Assembly (NCBI GenBank): GCA_024220505.1
Contig: JAKZZE010000007.1
Coordinates: forward strand, 1,798,001-1,862,000
Source: Rhizopus arrhizus
Lineage: Eukaryota; Mucoromycota; Mucoromycetes; Mucorales; Rhizopodaceae
Reading direction: 5' to 3'
DNA: 64,000 nucleotides
In this document: positions 1 through 11,060 of the stretch, piece after piece
How the letters are laid out: the number at the start of each line of letters is the position of its first letter
How positions within the stretch are numbered: the stretch's first letter is position 1
Translations under genes and position numbers: made by a program
The notes under the pieces: model-generated
The model's input: the letters and a program-made list of their open reading frames with translations, nothing else
Told to the model about the DNA's origin: nothing
Database searches by the model: none

Positions 1-1744
1 TCTCTTTTTCTTTAAAAGACGATCAAGAAAAGAACAAGAAAAGGATGTGACAAGTTCAACCCATGAAGATGAACAATATGTCGACAAAACCTCTTTACCT
101 TCTGATAATTATGGCAGACCACCTTATCGCATGTCCAAAGCATGGAGTAGTACATCTTTTGCTAAACATTCTGAAATTGGTGATTATTCGGATAGAGTTG
201 TTACAGGCGTTTTGGAGGCAGTGACGGATGCGGGTACCGTGGCAGCCACCCACGGCTCATCTCGTGACTCATTCCGACATTCAAAGACCTTACTTGAGAT
301 TGGACCAGGACAGGTACCGAATGAGATCATTTCACAAAAGCCGAATGAATTCTCTGTGCTTATTCGACCCAAACATGATCTTCAAGTGGATCATCACCGT
401 GCAGCATTAGATGATGAAGATTGGACTTTACCCGATAGCCCTTTATCACCTGTACAATATATTCAAACATCATCCAAGCCAAGCATCGGAACAAATTCGA
501 CATGGGATACTACTGAGGCTAGACGAAAGGCAGTAACACATCATCACCCATCATCCAGTATAATTACCAATACACCCGTGGCTCAAACAGTTCATATACC
601 ACAAGATGAAGAACAGTCACGACCTGAGTTATACAATCGAATGAGTCCTTTGGATCTCTTAGCCTCTCTTGGTCAGCATCACCACACAGAATCGAGTGGC
701 CAGAGTAATAGTAGTGGCGAATCATTCACTATTCTTAAGTCACCTTCTACTTCCTCTTCTATATCTGATGGACTCTTGACACCCATCATTTCTTTATTAC
801 CCAAGCGATACCAAATCGATCCTACTTTACCACCCATCATCGGTCCTTCCAACTCTATACTGTTTGCCAATGATAATAATACCAAAATGCCAGTGACGAT
901 CAAACTGTTTGGACGTCGCGAGGCGTGGGAAAGGGAATGTAGAGCATTAACCAAACTAAAGTCACCTTGGGTAGTTGAACTTGTAGAGGTTTTAACATTA
1001 CAAAAGAAGGAAAATGAAGAGGAAGTCAAGTATGTGATTGTGATGGAGAGATTAAGTGAGACGCTCAACCGAAAAAAAAATATTATGCCTCAAGAGGTTG
1101 CCTGTCATCTCTTGCGAGCCCTTGCTTATTGTCACAACTACCGAATCGCATTTTGTGATTTAAAACCGAGCAATGTGATGTATGTGGATGGAACATGGAA
1201 ATTAATTGACTTTGAAGCGAGTAGAACGATAGAGGAAGAATGTGTGGGTGTCATGACACCACGTTATTGTGCTCCTGAGGTTGCAAAGGCAACTACATAT
1301 GGATTGGAGGGAGCGAGTGGTGTGGTTGCTACAGCAAGTGTCGATCTTTGGTCACTAGGATGTCTTATCTATGTAAGCTTTCACTAAAGAAACGTAGCTT
1401 GATCTAATCCTTATTGTATAGGAACTGGAGACACAAAAATCATTATTTCCAAATAACATTAAAGATGAAACCATATTACACTTCATATCTCATCCGTCAC
1501 CATCTACACCTATTTTAAGTAACGGTCTTCGATGGAATGAGCAACAAGAACTGGAAATACCCCAATTAGACAAACTTATTCAAAATGAGCATACACGACA
1601 TATCATCAAGACCTTATTGAGTAGAGATCCTCTTTATCGTGGATCTGCTCAACAATGGATGGTAAGCGATTAAATGTAAATTTGTTTAAATGATTAATAA
1701 CATATAATCCTATTTTATAGCAAGATACTTACTTTAATTATTAA
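1..1744 (+). CDS. Atypical serine/threonine protein kinase, 5' partial
   Basis: The reading frame is already open at base 2, so the gene begins left of the window; the bases before about 18 may be an intron end (tttaaaag). Visible exons are 2..1372, 1422..1661 and 1721..1744, joined in phase by GT-AG introns of 49 and 59 nt. An N-terminal half of about 280 residues is low-complexity and rich in Ser, Thr and His, probably disordered. The C-terminal half is a kinase fold: beta-3 lysine in VTIKLF, alpha-C glutamate in WERECRAL, catalytic loop FCDLKPSN, activation segment DFEAS to APEVA, and the structural DLWSLGC. The usual HRD motif is F-C-D and DFG is D-F-E, so the catalytic Asp, the Lys and the metal-binding Asp persist but the surrounding residues are unusual. 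Substrate and pathway are unknown. Kinase call is firm; activity is uncertain. Confidence 0.8.
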
Positions 1745-1912
1745 ACTTCTTTTTTCGCTTGCTTTTAATCTCGTTTGCATTTTACTAAACTTATTTTAAT
1801 CCTTGGTTTATTCATTAAAATACTCTGCTTCTTTATAAAAGAAGTCTATTCAATTTTATTTGGGTATTTTTATTATTATTCTTGATATCTTTGCTTTTTT
1901 TTTTCGTCTTCT

Positions 1913-2929
1913 TCAATTTTTTCCTTCTTTTTCCTGCTCTACTTGTTTAATTTTTTCCTTCTCAACATCATCTTTCATCGTGTTATCTTTCTTAACAGTG
2001 TTCTTAAATTTTTCGCTGTCATTCTTCACATTATCCTCTTTGATCTTTTCTTCTTCTTTTTGTCCCCTTTCTTTTATGCTGACCTCTTTTCTCTTTACTT
2101 GAGAAGCCAAAGAAGGTTTGATATAAATAAAACGATCTTCCAAGACAACATCCTTTACATTTTCCAACACCTTCTTTGTTTCTTCCTCATTTTCAAATTC
2201 AACAAACCCATAGCCTCTTGATCTTCCATTTTTTGTACGTACCACATGAACAGAGACTACCTTATAATCAATAAACAATTCTTTCAATTCTTGTTCATTT
2301 GTAGCAAAGGGTAAATTGGCTATAAATATAACCACAGACGAATGTTCCACTTTCTTTGAATGACGCTTCCTTCTCTTCTTTTCGACCACATCAAGAACAG
2401 ATTCTTGATTTGATTCGGTACTTTCTTCTTTGGATGATGTACTAGTACTCTTCTGCTATGATCATTTCATAAGATGTATGCAAACAGACATAAAAAATAT
2501 GCTTTTTGTCACCTTTTTAGCAGACTTCTTGGTAGACCGTTTACGAGTCACTTTATGGGGCGCATTAGAGCGAGCTATTTCAACATGAACTTCATGACCT
2601 TCCAATTCCTTTTTATTTAGTTCCTTAGCTGCCCTTTTAGCTTCTTGCTCTGTTTCAAATGTAATGAAGCCAAAAGCAAAAGGTCTTCGATACCTTTTAA
2701 TCACAATGACTTCCAAACTATAGTTGAAATAGGTTTACTAAAAGATAAAAACCTCAAGAATTCATCTTTATAGAAATAAGACTTACATTTTTCCACATGT
2801 TTCAGCAAAAGTAACAAGTGATTCTTTTTTGATTTTGAAAGGCAAATTACCTATAAATACTTTATTGATAGGTTCATCCATCACAAGTTTAACAGGAGTT
2901 GTTTTCATTTCGATCGTTGTAGTTGTCAT
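1913..2929 (-). CDS. Two-RRM RNA-binding protein (RRT5-like architecture)
   Basis: Exons read 2929..2787, 2717..2513 and 2452..1913, giving 295 residues in one frame. The first RRM (about residues 18-95) contains the RNP2-like KVFIGNLP and RNP1-like PFAFGFITF; it is split by the first intron. A lysine-rich linker follows. The second RRM (about 150-225) has VVIFIANLPF and SRGYGFVEF. The C-terminal 60 residues are charged, Lys/Glu-rich and probably disordered or helical. The second intron uses a weak donor (GTGACA), chosen because it alone keeps the frame. Both RNP1 motifs retain aromatic residues, so RNA binding is expected. Tandem RRMs with a charged tail resemble yeast RRT5-type proteins, but orthology is not established. 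Confidence 0.8.
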
Positions 2930-3349
2930 ATTTTTTTGTTTATGTGAAAAAGAGAAAAACAAAAAGAATCAGGGACCTGAAATTTATGCTGAAAACTGCG
3001 GCATGAGAGATGTGTCGCACAGACAAGCCTTTTTGGAAACATCTAGACTCGGATCATCCGTTTTTGAACAAGATTTTTATTAAATAGGCCATATAAAAGT
3101 AAAGACCTTAATAATCTTTAGTCTATTAAAGCATTTAAGAACAGAAGAAAAAAATCACTTGATTTTTCTCTATAAAATCCAAACAAAATGAATATACCAC
3201 TCGTATTTCTTTATGCTATAGATGCTCAGCGTTAGTTTTTCATGCTACATTTGTTAAAAAAGGATTTTTGTAACCAATCAAATAAATAACAGAGGCTTTT
3301 AACGTATACAATTAGGCAAAAGTTTGTAAAGTAAATATTATTTTAAAGG
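2930..3349. other. Intergenic spacer, 420 bp
   Basis: This stretch lies upstream of the RRM gene and downstream of the sorting nexin, both transcribed leftwards, so it should hold the promoter of the former and terminator of the latter. It is AT-rich; no further gene or repeat was recognised. Confidence 0.5.
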
Positions 3350-5056
3350 TTATATTTCAATCTTTTCGACTTCAGCACGAGCTTCTTGCCATGATTTAAG
3401 ATTCTTTATAAAATGCCTGTTATCAGTAACAAGACGCAAACATAATTAATTTACCTTTTGACAATAATGAATATGTATTTTCGCATAGGCAATCAACATA
3501 TCACGCATATCGTGAATCTTTTCTCGTTGAAATCGGTCCAGGTCTGCTTGCAATTCAGTCGACACTGAATTCAAATCTTTATTTGTAATATTCAAGGCTT
3601 CTTCCAATACATGGATGGCATCCTTGGACATACCAATTTGATTGCGTCTAGTTGCTTCTGGATCGACATCTATAATATTCTGTAACGTATAACCTACTGC
3701 ACTAATCACTCGCATCGATCTTCCACTCCAAGTACTATTACTGCTGCGTGACGATAAGACCCTGGATGCTCCTATTAATTCTTCCTGAGGATTATTTATT
3801 TCATCAACATCCACCGCATTTGGTCCAATCGTCTTATTCCTTGTTAAGGCTTCCTCCAGACGTCTCGCCTCATTTTCCATATTTTGTAGGCTATTCAGAT
3901 GTTCTTTCTTATTTTCTAATTCTTCCTTAATCAATTCTACTTGAACATGCTTCATATGTCGAAATTTTAAAGTCTTTTTAATAATGTGTGCAAACTGGGC
4001 ATGTTCCTGAATAGGCTCAGCAAATTCACCTTCAAGCGATGTCACCATCTGGCCTGTTTCAGTATAACCCGTGTCCACTGCCTGTCCAATTTTTTCAATC
4101 GCATTGGCTACTGTACCTGATTCATTTAGACTAAACCCATTGTAAACTGCACCTAATTCCGCGTAATCATTTGCTAGTTCTATCATAGACATGAGCCCTC
4201 TTATTCTTTCATTCTTTTCACGACTACCTCCTAATCGACGTATCACTTTGCGTTGGCTTTTATCCAAATTATTACTCATATAATTGGCTATTCTAAAAGT
4301 GAATTTTTCTGACTCTTCAAATCTTGGATCAGGTTTTTTTAATTGATAAGCTGCGGAGGGCGTAGGAATTAGATTACTTGCCAAGACAGGATTAAGTGTA
4401 TGTGTTGGAATTTGGACATCTCGATGGAGCACCATTTGTAATAGATTTTTTGGTATAGTAGATAAGGGTGGAGAATGAAGTACATCCGACTATTGTTTTT
4501 GTTGAGTGACAAAAATGTCTTTTATGGAATATTTTACCCAAGTGACAGTACTCTCCAGAAATTGATGAAATACATGATCTTTGCCTAGCTCAGGATGCTT
4601 GGCGACTCTATTTAAAAATGTTTGCAACATACGTTTTCTTTTTTCTACCATAGGTAAATCATCCTTTATTTTTGCTTGTAAAGTAGCATAGTCAACTATA
4701 CTAGAAATATAAATATATTTTATGTTATACACACTTTATTTTACCAAAAGAATGCTTTTCGGGTATAGGCGGTATAATCAAAGCAGGGTAAAGTGATGTT
4801 AGTGCTTTTCTAAAAGATTCAAATTCGCTATATCTACGTTTTGTTTCAGTATCCTAATTTATAATTAGTTGATATAAAGTACGAAAACACCCTAATTACT
4901 TACACCAATACGTAAATGATAAGTAATATAACTTTTACCAGAAAATGAATCAGACTGTTTTTGCGTCTCAGTGATAAATATAAAAATGTCTTCATGTTGT
5001 AATAAACGGTCAATGGAACATTCACAACTTGGTTTAAGTGAGTTTCTGTTGGTCAT
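3350..5056 (-). CDS. PX-BAR sorting nexin, Snx41/Atg20 (SNX7/SNX30) type
   Basis: Five exons (5056..4904, 4853..4745, 4695..4538, 4489..3455, 3403..3350) join in phase into 502 residues. The N-terminal PX domain (about residues 20-165) shows the phosphoinositide-binding [10 protein letters not shown] and the [11 protein letters not shown] segment, and ends in [10 protein letters not shown], a junction typical of the Atg20/Snx41 branch. The remaining 300 residues are a helical BAR domain rich in charged heptads. Proteins of this type bind PI3P on endosomes, dimerise with Snx4/Atg24 and retrieve cargo; some act in selective autophagy. The last intron uses an AAAG acceptor and the final 18-codon exon ends in KIEI. 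Assignment to Atg20 or Snx41 cannot be separated here. Confidence 0.86.
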
Positions 5057-5267
5057 TGCTTATAAAAAAAATACCCGAACAAAAAGAAACAGAGATAAAT
5101 GATGGTCTCTTGAGAGGGAAAAGCGTCATTTTTAATATCACGTGGCACAATGACAAAGAAGAAAAAAGGTACACCTTTTTCAGAAAGTATTCACAAAGAA
5201 AAAAACTGCACAGTGATAAAGTAAATTTTGGCTCATTTTATTAAAAGAATTTAGTACATCATCCACA

Positions 5268-5529
5268 AAAAAAATTGTACACTTTATTTCGTACAGGGGA
5301 ACTTCAATACAGTGTTTCGCGTTTGAAAATACAAAAACTTGGATTTGAAAATAAGAAAGTTGATCCCACTACAATGACACCAAATTAATTTTCAGACAAA
5401 GAAATTTATTGAAGATAATTTTAACCTCGTAACAAAATAAAGTTGTCAATTGGATCTTAAAAGACTATGTTTAAACAAATAAAGTTGTCTTTTTCTCATC
5501 CATTAAAAAAACATGTCTGTTCAAATCTT
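5268..5529. other. Possible terminal inverted repeat and non-coding flank of a Tc1-like element
   Basis: At 5268-5300 an A-rich run is followed by gtacactttatttcgtac. It resembles, with an internal gap, the reverse complement of 45358-45389, which lies at the right side of another Tc1 fragment. It is a candidate left end of the element at 5530-6335. It sits about 210 bp upstream of the sorting nexin start codon, so the element occupies that gene's upstream region. Confidence 0.35.
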
Positions 5530-6335
5530 CAAGATTGCACCCGACCTTTAGTTATGCCTGAAGATAAAACAAAATAAAGTAAAGCATGGTGCTTTTTTAT
5601 CTTCTTGGAACACACCACGCGATAAGAGAGATTGCAGAACTTGTTGGCTTGAACAAGTCCACTGTGTAAGATATAAAAGCCAAGGTTGATAACTATGGCA
5701 GTTCTTTGCCTCACAAGCAAATAGGTCGTCCATTGAAAATAAATGAAAGAACTGAAAGGCAATTGAAGAGGATAATTAGCGAGGATCCTTTTGCCTCTTA
5801 TAAAGAAATAATTATGGAGCTAGCAAAGCTGAATTTTTTTGTTTGCATAGTCACTCTTCGATCGTATGTCGACTGACTTGACTTCAAATCGTACAGAGCC
5901 GCTCACAAGCCTAGATCGACTGCAAGATATAGCAAAAGTAGGCTTCACTGGGCGAAGGAACACCTCAATTGGACCAAAGACCAATAGAGAAACGTTGTTT
6001 GGTCAGATGAATCGAGTTTTGTATGAAAGGCAGTAAACGCAGTAAAAGAAGTACTCAGAAAGGAAGGAGAGCGTTATGATGAAAGAAATATAGTATCTAC
6101 AGTCAAGTGGGATGGTAGCGATGCTATGGTTTGGGGATGTTTTTGTGGAGGAGGCTTTGGACCTTTAGAAATTATTGACACCGATTCTGTAGACCAAGAA
6201 ACATACATCAATATTTTGGCCAACAGGTTTCATCCTTGGTTTACAAATGTCACAATGCATCAGGAGAGGGATTTATCTTCCAAGAAAATCATTGTAGTGT
6301 TTGGACTCCTGTCCTCGTTTACCTACCGAAAATGA
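5530..6335 (+). pseudogene. Tc1/mariner-like transposase remnant
   Basis: Translation with frame changes gives a Tc1-type helix-turn-helix around 5610-5665 (AIREIAELVGLNKSTV), a GRPLKI linker, and the first catalytic block VVWSDESSFV near 6000, followed by MVWGCFCGGGFGPLE at 6120-6160. The phrase FQENHC near 6275 corresponds to the second catalytic block, where Asn stands in place of the expected Asp. In-frame stops occur at about 5666, 5876, 5985 and 6024, and there is at least one frameshift before the HTH. The gene is dead. Its 3' end is abruptly replaced by LINE sequence at about 6300. Confidence 0.85.
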
Positions 6336-7347
6336 TCTGACAATATTATCACAAACTAGTCTACTCATTCCATTCAAAGATATATGCGAAGAAGACCCAC
6401 AAGAAAAATTCAAGTTTAGTAAGTTTCTCCAAGAACAAAAAGCATATCATTTCTTTGAACGAGATTTCCTTTCAAATGGTTTACAGTTCAAAAACAGACA
6501 ACATTGTGGCTCTCCCAATATTCTACAAAAAATCAAAAATGCCGTTCTTACTGAAAACCTTACCTTCAAGCTGTATTTTGCATCTTTATTATCAGCTGAA
6601 CAGCATGATATTGAATTTGACAATGAAGATCATCCAACTGAATCAAATATCAACTTTGACTCATTCATTCAGTAGATGAGCTATGAAGATATCAATATAA
6701 CAGCATTGAAGAACCGTCAACTAAAGACAATGTTCAGCTTCAACTCAAACTCACAAATCACAAATATAAGTCACAGCAACTGGAAAGCTTTTATTAGTAG
6801 CCCTATGCACCATATTCCTAGAAATGTATGGTACAGACTTCTTCATAAGAAATTATCCACTCGAGCCAATCTGCATAGAATCATACCAGCAAAGGTAGAC
6901 GACGACCATTGCCAATTGTGCAAACTACCAGAAACAGAGCAGCACATGCTCTTTACTTGTATTCAAAAACAAGACCCGTGGAACGCAGCCTTCAAGAAAT
7001 ACTTATCAAATCCTAAAGATCCCAACTGCAGCTTAATATTCGAGGACCTATCTACACTTAGATTATCCAAGTATTACATCTTACACTATCATGACAAGTT
7101 TACAATCTATAATTTTTTTTGCTACAGTCATTTGATTCATTTGGAAAGCTCACTGGCAACACTTCTTTGAACAGACTCCTGTCTTGGATGAGATTGTCCT
7201 CAATTAAATCTAGAAAGAACTATTAAAACTATCTGCTTACAATTCTCTATGCTAATATCTTTTGTATTTTCGTGACAAGTCACTGTTTCATACACTTGTA
7301 TCGCTCTTAATCCTTATACTCTTTGATGTGTTTTAATAAATATTAAA
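6301..7347 (+). mobile_element. 5'-truncated LINE fragment (ORF2 C-terminus and 3' UTR)
   Basis: A frame from 6301 to about 7110, interrupted by one TAG at 6673, encodes the C-terminus of a non-LTR retrotransposon ORF2. The zf-RVT region is clear: NVWYRLLHKKLSTRANLHRI followed by CQLC and later HMLFTC (a CCHC pattern). A frameshift near 7110 and a TGA separate it from a final HWQHFFEQTPVLDEIVLN, which ends inside the repeated segment at 7151-7347. The 3' UTR ends in AATAAATATTAAA. Endonuclease and RT domains are absent, as expected from 5' truncation during target-primed reverse transcription. Confidence 0.85.
7151..7347 (+). repeat. LINE 3'-terminal repeat, copy 1 of 2
   Basis: This 197-bp segment covers the last codons and 3' UTR of a LINE and matches 45450-45646 over exactly 197 bp with four substitutions by eye (about 98% identity) and no gaps. 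Confidence 0.95.
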
Positions 7348-7707
7348 ATTTTCATCCATAAAAAAATCACTGTAGTGTAACAAAAAAACACAGAAAAGAG
7401 CCTTACACAAATAGTAAAAATCAAACAAACAGTAGACATGGTAACACATGAATGTGATTACTACTGCTCTCTTTAAATTAACTAGCAAGGGCAATCTTGA
7501 TAACAAGCTTTGTAGCTGTCCCTTTTTATTGTTAACCGGTGCTTTATGATTGACGTAAATGGAAATATAGTGTACAACGTATATAAAGAGCATACAAAAG
7601 ATGTCTTTCTTACATTCCAAGAAACAAATTACTATTTTAAATGTTTATGTACATAAGGACTTTTCTTAAGAATTAATACACAATTAATAACATATTTATC
7701 ATATCTT
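7348..7707. other. Spacer between LINE fragment and TEA factor gene
   Basis: AT-rich; the 3' flank of the TEA gene should lie here. Small open frames on the minus strand have no recognisable product. Confidence 0.4.
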
Positions 7708-9798
7708 TTAAGAGGACTCTCCAGCCAAAAGGTCTGAAGCAACAATATTGTTGTTTTGTACCAAAGAGACATCAATTGTACCTTGACCTCTTTCAAATTC
7801 ATAAATCATCACTAATAAAGGAGAAGCAATGTCAGGTAAAATAGTCTCATTGGGCGGTGTACGAGGTAATAAAAGATCATCTGCAAGTGTTTGAGATAAA
7901 TCCTGGGTTGTCGTTGTTGTTGTTGTTCCTTGATTTAATTTTGATTGAGCATCTTCAAAAACCTACTTCGCTATTAGAGCTCTATATTATCTTGGCTCAG
8001 TTCTCAATTTACCTGGACTACGCATAAATTATTGATAGCAATATCGACCTCTTCCCAAGACTGCAGGGACCTTATTCCTTTCATGAATGCATCAAAAAAT
8101 TGATTGACATAAGCAAAGCTGAACATGTATTTTCCTTCATTCAACCATAAAGCTTGCTGAACTTCTTTTGATTCGAGTACAACATTACCAAATGAATAAA
8201 TAGTAGTAGTGCATTCAATTGTCCGACGATCTTTGGTTTCAAAGAATGAAGTGCTGTTGAAAAAGAAATCAGATGTATTGATATTTAAATTAAGATTCAC
8301 CTAAGGCACACATAAATATTTTATCTGAATGCTGTTTAATGTAATTTACCTTGGCAGATAATATAGTTAATGCAGGGCTCAGTGTTAGATCTGAAAGCGG
8401 AGGACATTTCTCTTTCGCTACATAGCTTTTATCGACAGAAGGTAAACAGGAAGGAGTACAATCAGTGACAGTTGCTAATGTATGAGGTATGATTGTCTGT
8501 TTAAGACTTATTTAGTTCCTTTTCCTTTTTATAAAATGTGTGAGCCTTACTGCAGAATCATAAGGTAATGGATATTCTAAATACAGACATAGGTAATTGG
8601 GCCATAGAGAATAAGTGGAAGAATCAATCCAGGTTGCATTCATACTATGAATGATGGAAGAGAGCGAATGGGTCGATTGAAATAAATTTAAACTAGGATG
8701 ACTAAGGGATGATTTAAGTTGGTTAATTTTTTGCTTCTTGTTGTTTTTTCTAATGCCTGGCATTGATGATTTCTTGATTGTTTTTTTTTGTCTTTTTGGG
8801 TTATTTGTTAATGAGAAGTTATTGCTTTGTATATTTGGTTGATCCAACAAATCAATCACAGTTGGGCCATTGGGAGGAAAAAATTGTTGCAGCAGGTTGT
8901 CTGTATTTGTAAAATCTTGTACTGAAAAATTGCTGTTATCAAAAAATATTGTATCATCATTAGCGATTTCATTGCTTAAAGAATTGAAGAAGGGCTCAAA
9001 AAAAGGATCTTTTAAATCAAGCATGGATGAGGATATTGTATTTTGCTGCTGGCCTTGGTATAACATGTCAAATACATAATCAGCAGGTGAAGAGGACATA
9101 GAGGAATCATCTGATGAAATGGGTTCAATCTTTATCTTTTGGCTGCGACGAGAGCTTGAAGTGGATATTTTTGGCTTCCTTTGGGTTTGTGGACGTACAG
9201 GTTGTTGTATCATTGCAAATCCTTCATCTACATCCACTGAATCAGTTAATAATCTCATAACTACATTTCGCTTTAGTGTGTCTATTGCTCGTTTTAAAAA
9301 TGTAACTTACAGTGAGGATCACTTTTACGAGTGTTCTTAAGTACTTGTATATGCGAGGATACTTGTTTTCTTGTTCGCATTTTTTGTGTTTTACGAAATA
9401 TAAAATCTGAAATAAGTTCATTTCGTCCGCAAGGTTTTCCATTCACCAATATCTTTCTTCTACCTAGCTTAGGTATCGTCTCCAAGGCTAAACCAGAAAA
9501 TTGATTTTTTATTAAAACAAGGATTTAAGCGTATGTGTATGCGTGCATGTGTGCGTACCTTCAATAAATGCTGCCTCAACATCTGCCGGCCAAACCTGTT
9601 GCTTTTATAAAAAGTCAATGAATTTTACATTTCAATATAGCTTAAACCAACCTCTTCTTTATGTTTATTTGATATGTGATCATGTTTTAATTGTTGTAAA
9701 TGTTGCATGGTATTGCTATGCTTAATTTTAGATCTTTTATCCAATATGTTGATTTGATTATCGGAAGTAAAGAAAATGTCTTGTGCACAAGCCAGCAT
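7708..9798 (-). CDS. TEA/ATTS-domain transcription factor with TEAD-like C-terminal domain
   Basis: Seven exons (9798..9652, 9601..9559, 9487..9311, 9260..8551, 8496..8350, 8300..8013, 7962..7708) join in phase to 588 residues. The TEA DNA-binding domain (about 50-125) starts at [14 protein letters not shown] and ends with the recognition helix [13 protein letters not shown], as in TEC1, AbaA and TEAD. It is followed by a disordered basic middle ([10 protein letters not shown]). Residues about 405-585 resemble the immunoglobulin-like YAP-binding domain of animal TEADs: [17 protein letters not shown], a central NEGKYMFSF, then [20 protein letters not shown] and a late [10 protein letters not shown] short poly-Thr tract interrupts the last strand region. 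Role: nuclear regulator, probably of morphogenesis, by family analogy. The DNA-binding assignment is firm; the C-terminal assignment is by eye. Confidence 0.9.
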
Positions 9799-10430
9799 TG
9801 ATTTATAATATATAAAGAAAAAAGAAATAAAAAAGAATTTATATTTATGTTGTGTAAATGTTTGTAGTATACCTAGTGTCTGTGAGTTTAAGGGGTATAT
9901 AGAAAGGGGTTATGAAAATTATTTGGAAGCGGCATCAAATCAAAGGGGCAAAGAGGAAGGGGAAGTACGAAATGGTATCATTTTATATAGAATCTGTCAA
10001 TAAGAAAAAAAATCTCTTTTTACTCCTTTTGCTATTCTAGAAAGCTTTGATTCTGTATGTTTGTACTGCTCCTTTTAAAAAATCGATTTAATATATCAAC
10101 TTTTTGTTTCTTCTCTTTTCTATATGAAACAGGATAATAAAGTATGAGCCATTTCTTTATTTGGTGTCTTTGGAATGGAATAAATTTTGCTTTTTTCCTC
10201 TTTCTGGATTCGGAAGCACACCAGTTGTTTTGTCAACAACTATTTCCCTCAGTAAAAAACTTTAAAAGAAACTCTTCCCTTTTTATGTAGTTCAAAAAAG
10301 AAGAAAATGTTCAAGCGATCATTGTTATTATTCGCATTATTTGTGTGTTTGTGCATATTCAAATTCAAACTAATTTATTGACTACAAAGAAAGAAAATAC
10401 TTTTAGAAAGCCCTTGATCATACATGCTTC

Positions 10431-10454
10431 TCACTCACTCTCTCTCTCTCTCTT
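10431..10454. repeat. CT-rich microsatellite
   Basis: A run of CT dinucleotides preceded by TCAC repeats, in the TEA factor upstream region; a pyrimidine-tract promoter element or slippage product. Confidence 0.9.
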
Positions 10455-10994
10455 ACAATACCCTTTCAAGGTATAGTAACCCATGTATATGGAATATACA
10501 GTGTTCTTTTACTCCTAATAGTATGCTTTACTTCCCCTAGTAATAAAGGTGCATCCATCCAAGACATGTACAAAAGGGAGAGACAATGATTTATCAATGG
10601 AAAAAAAAAGAAGTTGAATGAGCGTCATAATATGTTGTCAGAACGAAATGAAAGGAGTGGACCCCTTCAGTATGCTAGTTACTGAAACTTGTTGGGGCGT
10701 AACTGTACCTATATACAACAAAAAGGTACCTGTTATTATATTATAAATGTGCTTAGCTTTTTGTATATTTGAAACCTTAATCATTTGCTTTATTTTTAGC
10801 TTTTGTTCTATTTCTTTCTTAAATACGAACATAAATTTAGTGTGTTTTATTCATCTCATGTTTTTAATCTCGCTTTTTACTTTATTTTGTATGCAATTAA
10901 AATATAAAAAAATAGAGTAACGGAGAGGATTTACAGTAGTCTAAAGATTCTCATGTAAAAATACTAATCAGCATGTTGCTATCACTCTTGATAA

Positions 10995-10997
<3 letters not shown>

Positions 10998-11058
<61 letters not shown>
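10998..11058. repeat. 61-nt poly(T) tract
   Basis: Uninterrupted T run in the divergent promoter region, about 620 bp upstream of the Ost-alpha-like start. It may be an old retro-insertion tail or a nucleosome-excluding tract; no target-site duplication was found. The exact length may be an assembly artefact. Confidence 0.9.

Positions 11059-11060
<2 letters not shown>

Noticed and set aside
10638..10832. 64-codon minus-strand frame upstream of the TEA gene
   Set aside because: No recognisable product and no conserved features.
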